From positions 64,576-128,575 of the forward strand of contig MGTU01000009.1 of NCBI GenBank assembly GCA_001799615.1: 64,000 bases of DNA. Reading direction: 5' to 3'. The translations under genes were made by a program, and so were the position numbers. The notes below the pieces were generated by a model, which was not told where the DNA came from, did not search any database, and saw only the letters and a program-made list of their open reading frames with translations. This document shows, one piece after another, positions 1 to 6,730 of the stretch. Source of the stretch: Elusimicrobia bacterium GWA2_61_42 (lineage in GTDB: Bacteria; Elusimicrobiota; Elusimicrobia; Elusimicrobiales; UBA9959). Position 1 is the first letter of the stretch, and each line of letters starts with the position of its first letter.

Positions 1-18
1 GCGGGGGCTCTCAATTTA
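1..18 (+). repeat. Copy of the ncRNA terminator end
   Basis: The first 18 bases (GCGGGGGCTCTCAATTTA) are identical to the 3' half of the terminator hairpin and tail of the candidate ncRNA on the minus strand at 34917-34900. They probably mark the 3' end of a second copy of that RNA gene, or of its terminator, lying just upstream of the window and read in the + direction. Confidence 0.55.
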
Positions 19-132
19 CAAGATAAAGCCTGGTTTCGTTCTGGCGCCTGGCCGCGAGGCTGCGGGGGGACGATAAAGGTCCCGCCGCGCAGAATAGAGG
101 CGATCGGGTTTGAACCGGCTAAGGAGAGCGAT

Positions 133-702
133 ATGAAATACTCAGGATTTTTTATTTTCGCGGCAATGGTGGGAGGGCTGGCCGGGGCGGCGCGGGGGGA
201 GGATGCGGCCGGGACGGCCTACCGGATCAACGCCATGACCGAGGCCAAGATCCAGGAACATGTGCTGGATCCGCTGCTGGGGGCCGGGAAAGCCCACGCC
301 TTCCTGGAGATGACGATCGAGGTTAAAAGCAGCGCGGAGAAGGCCAGCAAGGGCGGGATAGGCGAACTGCACAGGACTTCGTCCAAGGTGGAAGAAGAGA
401 AGGTGATCGTCATTAAGGAAGAGGGGAAGAAGGACGGCAAGGATAAAGCTAAAGAGCAGACCTCGGTGCAGATGCAGACGGCCAGCGACGAAAAGAGGAC
501 CACTGAAGAGAGCGAGGTCCTTAAATTTACCGCCGGCGGCATGAAGGCGCGCATACTGCATGACGCCGACCTGCCTAAAGAGAAGCTGAAGGCGGTTAAA
601 GAGGCGCTGGTGGAGCTGTATCCCGGGAAAATTAAGGCCGAGGACGTCGTGTTCGTGCCGGCGGCGTTCACGCCTCCGGCCGCGAAAGCTGAAAAGAAAT
701 AA
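133..702 (+). CDS. Secreted FliF/YscJ C-terminal-like protein
   Basis: 189 aa with a signal peptide (cleavage near AARG, about residues 20-22) and a good AAGGAG ribosome site at 121-126. The segment TEAKIQEHVLDPLLGAGKAH followed by a beta-type stretch resembles the conserved start of the FliF M-ring C-terminal region, where a family member reads roughly 'leaLLepvvGaGnvra.v.v'. The end, ARILHDADLP then KLKAVKEALVELYPGK, matches the closing part of that ring-building fold. A Lys/Glu-rich, low-complexity loop (about 85-125) sits between, as in FliF. No membrane anchor or flagellar neighbour is visible, so this is a stand-alone periplasmic version; its role is unknown. The fold assignment is by eye. 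Confidence 0.6.
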   Translation: MKYSGFFIFAAMVGGLAGAARGEDAAGTAYRINAMTEAKIQEHVLDPLLGAGKAHAFLEMTIEVKSSAEKASKGGIGELHRTSSKVEEEKVIVIKEEGKKDGKDKAKEQTSVQMQTASDEKRTTEESEVLKFTAGGMKARILHDADLPKEKLKAVKEALVELYPGKIKAEDVVFVPAAFTPPAAKAEKK

Positions 703-720
703 AGAAAGAACCGCGGCTTT

Positions 721-1050
721 TCAGCGGGGGCGGCCGGTGATGAGGGCGCCTTCGGCGATGTCGGTCGTCTCGAGGCCGCGCAGCAGCAGGCCGGCGTTCA
801 TGCCGGCGGAGGCCGTCTTCACTCCGGGATGGGTTTCCTCGTCCAGCTGCACGTCGGCGCGGCAGGACCGCGGCTTGCCCTGCGCGGTAATGAAATAGAT
901 GGTGTCGTTGTTGGAGACGGCCCCGGCTTCCACCTTGCCGGTCACTACGAGGCCGCGCCCGGTAATGGCGAATACCGTCTCGACTCTCATGGAGAAAGCC
1001 TCGGCTTCGGGGCCGTTGCTGGATCCGAAAAGGCTGTCGAATAATCCCAT
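721..1050 (-). CDS. Stand-alone EF-Tu domain 2-like protein
   Basis: 109 aa. Residues about 20-105 look like translation-factor domain 2 (beta barrel): FAITGRGLVVTGKVEAG near the start and LLLRGLETTDIAEGALIT near the end are the two most conserved stretches of EF-Tu/SelB domain 2. There is no GTP-binding domain and no room for one. The N-terminal MGLFDSLFG is an amphipathic start that could be a membrane or protein contact. The AGGAG ribosome site lies 6-8 nt before the ATG. It is convergent with the preceding gene, with 18 nt between them. Cytoplasmic; partner unknown. Confidence 0.75.
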   Translation of the reverse strand: MGLFDSLFGSSNGPEAEAFSMRVETVFAITGRGLVVTGKVEAGAVSNNDTIYFITAQGKPRSCRADVQLDEETHPGVKTASAGMNAGLLLRGLETTDIAEGALITGRPR

Positions 1051-1167
1051 ATTATCTCCTGTGCGGCGTAATGTGTTGGAACTATAGCAATTTTGCCCGG
1101 GCGGTCCCGGCGTTTTGTTTTGCTAGAATAATGAGCGCCGGCTCTCAGGCGGCGAAGGAGAAAAGCC

Positions 1168-1530
1168 ATGAAATTTTGCTGGGTAACTCTCGGGGTCAAG
1201 GACATGGAAGAGTCGGTGGCTTTCTACAGGGACGTGGTCGGTTTGCCCCTGGGGAAAAGGTTCACGACCGGCGACGGGATAGAGATCTGCTTCCTCGGGG
1301 AAGGCGAGACCAAAGTGGAACTGGTCTGCGGGGCGAACCACAAGGTGGCGGCCGACCCGGAAGGAATTTCGCTGGGGTTCGAGGTTAAGTCGGTAGACGA
1401 CATGCTCGACTTCGTAAACGAAAAAGAACTGGAAATTACCGGCGGGCCTTATCAGCCTACCCCCAATATTAAATTCTTCTATATCAAGGACCCTGACGGC
1501 GTGAGCGTGCAGTTCGTCGAGAACATATAG
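1168..1530 (+). CDS. VOC (glyoxalase/bleomycin resistance) family protein
   Basis: 120 aa, one vicinal-oxygen-chelate module pair. The start WVTLGVKDMEESVAFYRDVV and the end FYIKDPDGVSVQFVE are the classic first and last strands. The last metal ligand (Glu in QFVE) and a middle Glu (VELV) are present, but the usual N-terminal His is a Thr, so metal use is uncertain. A GAAGGAG ribosome site precedes the ATG, and a TAGAAT -10-like box lies at 1124-1129. A second VOC gene, which keeps the His, is at 35257. Substrate unknown. Confidence 0.85.
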   Translation: MKFCWVTLGVKDMEESVAFYRDVVGLPLGKRFTTGDGIEICFLGEGETKVELVCGANHKVAADPEGISLGFEVKSVDDMLDFVNEKELEITGGPYQPTPNIKFFYIKDPDGVSVQFVENI

Positions 1531-1560
1531 AAGGCGGCGGCCTCTTCCGGGGCCCGTGAA

Positions 1561-1588
1561 ACCGCCGGAAAGTCCGGCGGTTTTGCTT
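1561..1588 (+). terminator. Intrinsic terminator
   Basis: Perfect 9-bp stem ACCGCCGGA / TCCGGCGGT with a 3-nt loop followed by TTTG. It ends the VOC gene and lies immediately before the -10 box of the next gene. Confidence 0.8.
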
Positions 1589-1619
1589 TGGGTGGGCGCT
1601 GGTTTGGTAGAATTGAGGT

Positions 1620-2321
1620 ATGAGCAAAGAAGCGTGCGGGGATTCCTGCTGCGGCAAGCCTGTGAGCGGGAACACTCCCGCCTGCCCCGCTTGCGGGCAA
1701 GCGGGCGATATCGCGGGCGGGGATACGGTGCGGAAAATGCTGAAGCCCGGTCTTGCCGCCCCGTTCGACAGGTACCTGATCTGCAGGGCCGCAGATTGCG
1801 CGGTGGTTTATTTTCACCCCAAAGGCGCCGTTTTTAAACAGGAGGACGTCGCCGTGCCTGTTTACTTCAAGACCGGGGCGGAGCCCGTCTACGCCTGCTA
1901 CTGCGCCGGCGTTACCAGGGCACAGGTGCTGGAGGCCGTCAAAAAAACCAGGGCTACGCGCTGGTCCGCCATAATCAAAGAGATAACCGGCGCCGTCCCG
2001 AAGTGCAAATGCGAAGAGAAAAACCCGCTGGGCAAGTGCTGCTCGGAGAACGCTTACGCCGCGGCCATAGCCGAATGCGGCGTTAAACCCGCTCCCGCCA
2101 AAAGCTCCGGCGACCCGCTGCACGGCGTTACGCTCGAAGCCATCCTCATCCAGCTCGTCAAGCGGCACGGCTGGCGCAAGCTGGGACAGCGCATTCCGGT
2201 GCGGTGTTTCCTGTACGACCCCACCGTGAAATCCAGCCTGATTTTCCTGCGTAATACGCCCTGGGCCCGCAAAGAGGTGGAGGATTGGTACCTGCGCGAG
2301 CTGACGCAGTATAGGCCTTAA
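1620..2321 (+). CDS. CopZ-like Zn/2Fe-2S domain fused to VF530 (DUF2132)
   Basis: 233 aa, two modules. Residues 20-145 match the N-terminal domain of CopZ-type iron-sulfur metallochaperones: zinc cysteines C22/C25 and C55/C60, then CYC (93-95), CKC (129-131) and a CC pair at 140-141 for a 2Fe-2S cluster. Residues 165-227 ([16 protein letters not shown] ... [14 protein letters not shown]) are a complete VF530/DUF2132 domain, usually a free-standing small protein. The heavy-metal-associated domain that follows in archaeal CopZ is absent. The start is an ATG 6 nt after a TAGAAT box (1608-1613) with no ribosome site, so the mRNA is probably leaderless. The function of the fusion is unknown; redox or metal sensing is a guess. 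Confidence 0.85.
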   Translation: MSKEACGDSCCGKPVSGNTPACPACGQAGDIAGGDTVRKMLKPGLAAPFDRYLICRAADCAVVYFHPKGAVFKQEDVAVPVYFKTGAEPVYACYCAGVTRAQVLEAVKKTRATRWSAIIKEITGAVPKCKCEEKNPLGKCCSENAYAAAIAECGVKPAPAKSSGDPLHGVTLEAILIQLVKRHGWRKLGQRIPVRCFLYDPTVKSSLIFLRNTPWARKEVEDWYLRELTQYRP

Positions 2322-2417
2322 GGGGCAATGCGCGCTGGGCCGATGTGCCCTTACGCGCGCCGGCCCGGCGGGGTATACTTTAGTTGTAAAGCTGTCGGTA
2401 TTTTTTTGAAGGAGCCT

Positions 2418-3446
2418 ATGAAAATAAAACCTTTCGTACTGCTGCTGGCTGTTCTTGCCCCGGTGTATTACGTCTTCGCGCCGAAAGCCGCGCATATCCC
2501 CGGCGACCTGCGCGACGCGGTTTCTGACGGCGCCCTGAGCGAACTGCTCGGTTCCGGTTCGGACGCGAACGTGCCGGCGGTGCCTGTCCCCGCGGGACAG
2601 CCGGAGAATTTCGCCGAGAAGTCCATTTACGGCTCCGACGATCGCCTGGACTATTACGCGGCCGGCGCCGCCATGAAGCAACTGTCCGATTCGGTGGTTT
2701 CGCTCTGGGAAGACAAGGACATCATCGTTGCCGGCGGTAAGGCCAAGCTGAAGGTCGTGCCCTTCGGGCTGGCCGCCGGCCTCTGCCCGGGCGAAAAATT
2801 CGCGGACCAGCCGATAGGCGCTTTCTGCTCCGGCACGCTGGTCGCCGAGGACGTGATCATGACGGCCGGCCACTGCGTGACCGACGCGTCCAAGTGCGCC
2901 ACCGCCAAATTCGTATTCGGCTACGCCCTTAAAAAAGAAGGCGAATATCCCCAGTCCGTGCCGGCCGAAGAGGTTTACGGCTGCAAGAGCATTATAAAGC
3001 AGGACCTGGACACGGACCCCGGCTTTTTCGCCAGCGTGTTCAACGGCGGGCCCGGGCCCGACTTTGCGCTGATCAAGCTGGACCGGAAGGTGACCGGTCA
3101 CAAGCCGCTGCCCATCCACAAGAAAGCCAAGCCGGCCAAAGGCGACAAACTGTTCGTGATAGGCCACCCGGTGGGCCTGCCGCTCAAGGTGGCGGGCAGC
3201 GCCAAAGTGCGGGACGCCTCGCCCAAGTATTTCTTCAAGGCCGACCTGGACACTTTCGGCGGCAACTCCGGCAGCGCGGTGTTCAACGCCGGCACCAACC
3301 TGATAGAGGGCATCCTGGTGCGCGGCGACACGGACTTCGTCATGTCCCCGGCCGGCTGCCGGGTGGCCTCGGTGGTGCCGCAGGACGGCGGCAGGGGGGA
3401 AGCGGTGACCAAGATCTCCGTGGTGGAGAAGTACCTGCCTAAATAG
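2418..3446 (+). CDS. Secreted trypsin-like serine protease
   Basis: 342 aa. Start chosen at 2418 because GAAGGAG (2408-2414) precedes it and a signal peptide follows directly; an in-frame ATG at 2328 has neither. After the signal comes a linker holding VPAVPVPAGQPE (52-63), then an S1/V8-like protease domain: catalytic His in TAGHCV, Asp in DFALIKLD, and Ser in GGNSGSAV. Several cysteines (LCPG, AFCSG, KCAT, YGCK) suggest disulfides and an extracytoplasmic location. A TATACT box lies at about 2373. Probably an exported glutamyl- or trypsin-like endopeptidase; specificity cannot be read. Confidence 0.9.
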   Translation: MKIKPFVLLLAVLAPVYYVFAPKAAHIPGDLRDAVSDGALSELLGSGSDANVPAVPVPAGQPENFAEKSIYGSDDRLDYYAAGAAMKQLSDSVVSLWEDKDIIVAGGKAKLKVVPFGLAAGLCPGEKFADQPIGAFCSGTLVAEDVIMTAGHCVTDASKCATAKFVFGYALKKEGEYPQSVPAEEVYGCKSIIKQDLDTDPGFFASVFNGGPGPDFALIKLDRKVTGHKPLPIHKKAKPAKGDKLFVIGHPVGLPLKVAGSAKVRDASPKYFFKADLDTFGGNSGSAVFNAGTNLIEGILVRGDTDFVMSPAGCRVASVVPQDGGRGEAVTKISVVEKYLPK

Positions 3447-3465
3447 GCGGCAAGCCTTAAACGAA

Positions 3466-3494
3466 GCCGCCGGGACCTTCCCCGGCGGTTTTGG
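3466..3494 (+). terminator. Intrinsic terminator of the serine protease gene
   Basis: GCCGCCGGG / CCCGGCGG stem followed by TTTT, 19 nt past the stop codon. Confidence 0.8.
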
Positions 3495-3668
3495 CTTTCA
3501 GGGGGGCGCTCCCGGGGCTAAATAGGCCGTTTTTTGCCGGAGCGTATTCCGGGGAGGCGGCGGCACGACGGGCCCGCTCTTTTTTATTTTTCAGGGTAAG
3601 CGGGATTTGTTAAGATATAGGCATAGCAGGCCCGAAACTCCCTTACATTCGACTGTCCGGGGTTTTAG

Positions 3669-3689
3669 AAAAGGTAGCAGGTACCTTTT
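3669..3689 (+). promoter_or_regulatory. Hairpin in the leader of the next gene
   Basis: AAAAGGTA - GCAGG - TACCTTTT, an 8-bp perfect stem in an unusually AT-rich leader about 45 nt before the ATG at 3736. It could be an attenuator or mRNA-stability element. No T-run follows directly and no known riboswitch core was recognised. Confidence 0.35.
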
Positions 3690-3735
3690 AGGCTTGGGTT
3701 TTGAAATTAGAACAGCGAAAAGAGGATCACCATAT

Positions 3736-3990
3736 ATGGCTAAGAAACCTTTGATAATTGCGACGGAAAAGTATAAGAACCTTGGCGGCAAATCCACGGT
3801 CGCGACTTATAAGCTCTTAAAAGATTCCGTAACCATCGGGTTCACCACGCACGCGAAATATATCTATTCCAACCAGAGCGCGGGCAGCGAGAACGTCAGC
3901 AAGATGAAAGAGCTGGCGCTCGCCGGCAAAGGCCTGGGCACGTTCATCGAGTCCAAGCTGAAAGATAAGTTCGCCAGAAAAGTCAGATAA
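3736..3990 (+). CDS. Small basic protein, possibly KTSC-like
   Basis: 84 aa starting MAKKPLIIATEKYKNL. An upstream in-frame extension to 3607 is rejected: that stretch is AT-rich and holds a hairpin. The central KYIYSNQSAG and the C-terminal MKELALAGKGLGTFIESKLK faintly resemble KTSC-type small proteins (aromatic turn, then a helix ending in a GLG..I turn), but this is weak. No signal peptide or membrane segment. It lies 19 nt before the RNase HI gene in the same direction. Function unknown. Confidence 0.65.
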   Translation: MAKKPLIIATEKYKNLGGKSTVATYKLLKDSVTIGFTTHAKYIYSNQSAGSENVSKMKELALAGKGLGTFIESKLKDKFARKVR

Positions 3991-4009
3991 CGATACCGGA
4001 GCCACCCCG

Positions 4010-4732
4010 ATGAAGGAGACCATCTTCATCTACAGCGACGGCGCCTGCTCGGGTAATCCCGGGCCGGGCGGCTGGGCTTCCGTCATCATCTTCCCGGAAG
4101 GCTCGGTGCGCGAACTGGGCGGCGGAGAACGCCCCACCACCAACAACCGCATGGAGATGCTGGGGGCCATAGCGGCCCTGGGCGCCGTGCGGGACCGGCC
4201 CGAGCCGGTAAAGCTCTATACGGATTCCGCCCTGCTCATCAACGGCGTTACCAAGTGGATGCGGGGCTGGAAGCGCAACGGCTGGCTGACGGCCGCCGGC
4301 AGCCCGGTAGTGAACCGGGACCTCTGGGAGCGCCTTGACGCGCTGGCGCAGGACCGCAAAAGGCGGCTGGCCTGGCACCACGTTAAAGGCCACGCCGGCC
4401 ACGAACTCAACGAGCGCTGCGACGTAATAGCGGTGGCCTTTTCCAAAGGCGAGCGGCTGGCGCTGTATGACGGCCCCGCGGTAGGCTGCGGTTATTCGCT
4501 GCTGGAACCCGGCCCCGAACATCTGCGGGACGCCTCGGCAGTTTCCAAATCCTCTTCTTCCAGATCAAAAAAAAAGGGCGGTTTCTACCTCAGCCTGGTA
4601 GGCGGGCAGGTGGAACGCCATATCACCTGGCCCCAATGCCAGGGGCGCGTTAACGGCGTTTCCGGCGCGCGCTTCAAAAAAGTGGCTTCCGCCGAAGAAG
4701 AGCGGGAAGTCCTTAAACTCTGGGGAGTCTGA
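4010..4732 (+). CDS. Ribonuclease HI with C-terminal viroplasmin-like domain
   Basis: 240 aa. Residues 5-145 are RNase HI, which cleaves RNA in RNA-DNA hybrids: acidic catalytic residues D10 (YSDGACSGNPG), E49 (NNRMEM), D72 (YTDSA) and D138 (ERCDVIA), plus the HHVKGHAG loop. Residues about 190-236 (FYLSLVGGQVERHITWPQC ... VNGVSGARFKKV) look like the viroplasmin-type hybrid-binding domain that normally lies at the N-terminus of such enzymes; here it is at the C-terminus after a Ser/Lys-rich linker. The next gene starts 2 nt after the stop, suggesting translational coupling with an exonuclease. Confidence 0.93.
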   Translation: MKETIFIYSDGACSGNPGPGGWASVIIFPEGSVRELGGGERPTTNNRMEMLGAIAALGAVRDRPEPVKLYTDSALLINGVTKWMRGWKRNGWLTAAGSPVVNRDLWERLDALAQDRKRRLAWHHVKGHAGHELNERCDVIAVAFSKGERLALYDGPAVGCGYSLLEPGPEHLRDASAVSKSSSSRSKKKGGFYLSLVGGQVERHITWPQCQGRVNGVSGARFKKVASAEEEREVLKLWGV

Positions 4733-4733
4733 C

Positions 4734-5309
4734 ATGTACCTATTTTTCGACACTGAAACTACCGGCCTGCCCAAAAACTGGAAAGCGCCCGTGACCGACC
4801 TGGCCAACTGGCCCAGGATGATACAGCTGGCCTGGCTGCTGGCCGACGCCGAAGGCAAGAAGCTGGCCGGCGGGGAGTTCATAATAAAGCCGGAAGGCTT
4901 CACCATCCCCGAAGAGGCCGCGCGCATCCACGGCATTACCACCGAGCGGGCGCTGAGGGAAGGCCGGGACCTCCTGCCCGTGCTTAAGGAATTCCATGAA
5001 GCCCTCGGCCGGGCAGACTGCGTGGTAGCGCACAATATCAGCTTCGACGAGAAGATCATGGGCGCGGAATTCCTGCGCAACGGCCTGCCGGACACCCTGC
5101 CGGCCAAAACCCGCGTCTGCACCATGCACAGCTCCACCCAGTATTGCGCCATTCCCGGCCCGTACGGGCTTAAGTGGCCCAAGCTGGAAGAGCTGCACCG
5201 CAAATTATTCCAGACGGGCTTCGAGGCGGCGCACAACGCGGCCGCCGACGTTGCCGCCACCATCAAATGTTTCTGGGAGCTGAAGCGCCTGGGCGTCATA
5301 AAGGCCTGA
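4734..5309 (+). CDS. DEDDh 3'-5' exonuclease (DnaQ/RNase T-like)
   Basis: 191 aa. FFDTETTG carries the first two metal ligands (D6, E8), HNISFDEKIM the third acid, and AAHNAAADVAAT the final His-x4-Asp of the DEDDh class. Proofreading-type nuclease domain with no polymerase-binding tail. Coupled to the RNase HI gene (start 2 nt after its stop), so the pair may process RNA-DNA or DNA ends together. Substrate is inferred only. Confidence 0.9.
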   Translation: MYLFFDTETTGLPKNWKAPVTDLANWPRMIQLAWLLADAEGKKLAGGEFIIKPEGFTIPEEAARIHGITTERALREGRDLLPVLKEFHEALGRADCVVAHNISFDEKIMGAEFLRNGLPDTLPAKTRVCTMHSSTQYCAIPGPYGLKWPKLEELHRKLFQTGFEAAHNAAADVAATIKCFWELKRLGVIKA

Positions 5310-5560
5310 GCCGGCGGAGAAAAATTCCCTGCCGGCGGTCCTGGCCCGGCAAACAAGGCGCCTGTAACATTTTGCTATTGAGTCGGGCGCTAAAAAGCTA
5401 TATAGTAAGTTTATCCGGTGCGGGGTAGGGCCCGCGGCCGGAGCAGCGGCAGTTCGGGGGGAAGTAAAAAACACAATGCGGTTCAAACGCGGCCTTGCGG
5501 GCCGGGTTATCTGCCGTTGCCGGTTTTTCTCCGGCATTCCGGGTATTTGGAGGGAAGTCC

Positions 5561-6184
5561 ATGGACGACGCCGCCAATAGCAGGATAATTAAGGACGCCA
5601 TCGAAAGCGACGGCGATGTCAGGGCTATTTTTGCCAGGCTTTCCGGCCTTATCGGGCTTCACCTGCTCGCCAAGGACGGCGGCAAGGCCGTTGAGGCCGT
5701 GGACCTGATCACCCGCGCCATAGAAATGGAGCCGCAGGACGGCGAGCTGTACCGCGAAAGGGGACTGGCCTATATAGCGGAAAAAGACTTTGAACGGGCG
5801 GTGCGGGACCTTTCACAGGCGATACGCCTGGCGCCGGATAACATAGAGTATTACGGCATAAGGGGCTCGGTCTATATACAAAAAGGCGAATACGACAATG
5901 CCATCGACGACTTGGCCCGGGTGCGCCGGGATGACGGCGGCGGGCCTGGCGGGAACAAAGCCGCCAGGGACGGGGAGAAGAACGCCTTATACCTTTCTAT
6001 CGCCTATGTGCTGCGCAGCCTGCGCAACGCGCACGGCGGCGACCTGGAAGCCGCCAGGCTGGATTTTGAAAATGCCGAAGCTATAGCCGGCAGTATAGAA
6101 GAAGTCAGCGGGAAATTCAGGGAAGCCCACGGGCTTTTCAGGGAGCTCAAGGGGCTGCTCGGCGGCCCCGCGCGCTTGCGCTGA
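5561..6184 (+). CDS. TPR repeat protein
   Basis: 207 aa from the ATG at 5561, which has a GGAGGGAAG ribosome site; the longer in-frame start at 5495 has none. Residues about 45-150 form at least three tetratricopeptide repeats (AVDLITRAIEMEP, GLAYIAEKDFERAVRDLSQA, IRGSVYIQKGEYDNAIDDLA). No signal peptide, so a cytoplasmic scaffold. The 250-nt upstream region has a plausible TATATAGTA promoter near 5400 and otherwise nothing recognised. Confidence 0.85.
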   Translation: MDDAANSRIIKDAIESDGDVRAIFARLSGLIGLHLLAKDGGKAVEAVDLITRAIEMEPQDGELYRERGLAYIAEKDFERAVRDLSQAIRLAPDNIEYYGIRGSVYIQKGEYDNAIDDLARVRRDDGGGPGGNKAARDGEKNALYLSIAYVLRSLRNAHGGDLEAARLDFENAEAIAGSIEEVSGKFREAHGLFRELKGLLGGPARLR

Positions 6185-6231
6185 AGTCCGCGGCACGGCT
6201 GGGGGGCCGGGTCGTTTAAAATGGGGGGAAC

Positions 6232-6651
6232 ATGAAAAATGAAGAACCGGGGTATTATAACGATAGCGAGCTGGAAAGAGGAGCCGCGCTGACGGCGGTA
6301 TCCTACGACCTGACCCAGCGGGCCATGGTGACGTCCAGGATGGCCACCGTGGGCGGCAAGGCGGTCACCGCGGAGATCTCGGGCGTGGCCACCGGCAAAG
6401 GCGAGGACGGCACGGTGAACATGTGGCTGTCGTCGTTCCGCTTCAAAGGGCGCGACGGCAGCATGAAGAAAGTGCCCGGCGTGAACGCCGTGGCCAGGCT
6501 GGCGCCGCGCCAGGGCGCCCTGGAAACGGCCAAAGCCATAGCCGCCTACGTGAACACTACGCGCAACGCCTACAAGGCCAAGGCCAGCGGCAGCCGCCGC
6601 AAAGCCAGGGTGGACATAGCCTTTACCGGCAAGAATTGCCTGCTGGCCTGA
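6232..6651 (+). CDS. Conserved-looking hypothetical protein
   Basis: 139 aa, not recognised. It starts with an acidic MKNEEPGYYNDSE, then a beta-rich middle (VTAEISGVATG, VNMWLSSFRFKGRDG) and a basic, Ala-rich helix (ETAKAIAAYVNTTRNAYKAK). No signal peptide or membrane segment. A GGGGGG run 4 nt before the ATG serves as ribosome site. Coding-type third-position GC supports it as real. Confidence 0.65.
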   Translation: MKNEEPGYYNDSELERGAALTAVSYDLTQRAMVTSRMATVGGKAVTAEISGVATGKGEDGTVNMWLSSFRFKGRDGSMKKVPGVNAVARLAPRQGALETAKAIAAYVNTTRNAYKAKASGSRRKARVDIAFTGKNCLLA

Positions 6652-6730
6652 AGCTGAAAAGCCGTTCTCCGGAGCCGGGCGGGGTGCAGCCGGCTTTACG
6701 CGCGGCTTCAGTTATACTTTAATTGTACTG

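Noticed and set aside
1479-3167. 562-codon minus-strand open frame
   Set aside because: It is antisense to the CopZ-VF530 and serine-protease genes, has no recognisable domain and results from high GC lowering stop frequency.
3607-3735. N-terminal extension of the small basic protein
   Set aside because: AT-rich leader with a hairpin; the extension peptide is Arg-rich and unlike the rest, and the ATG at 3736 begins the compact domain.
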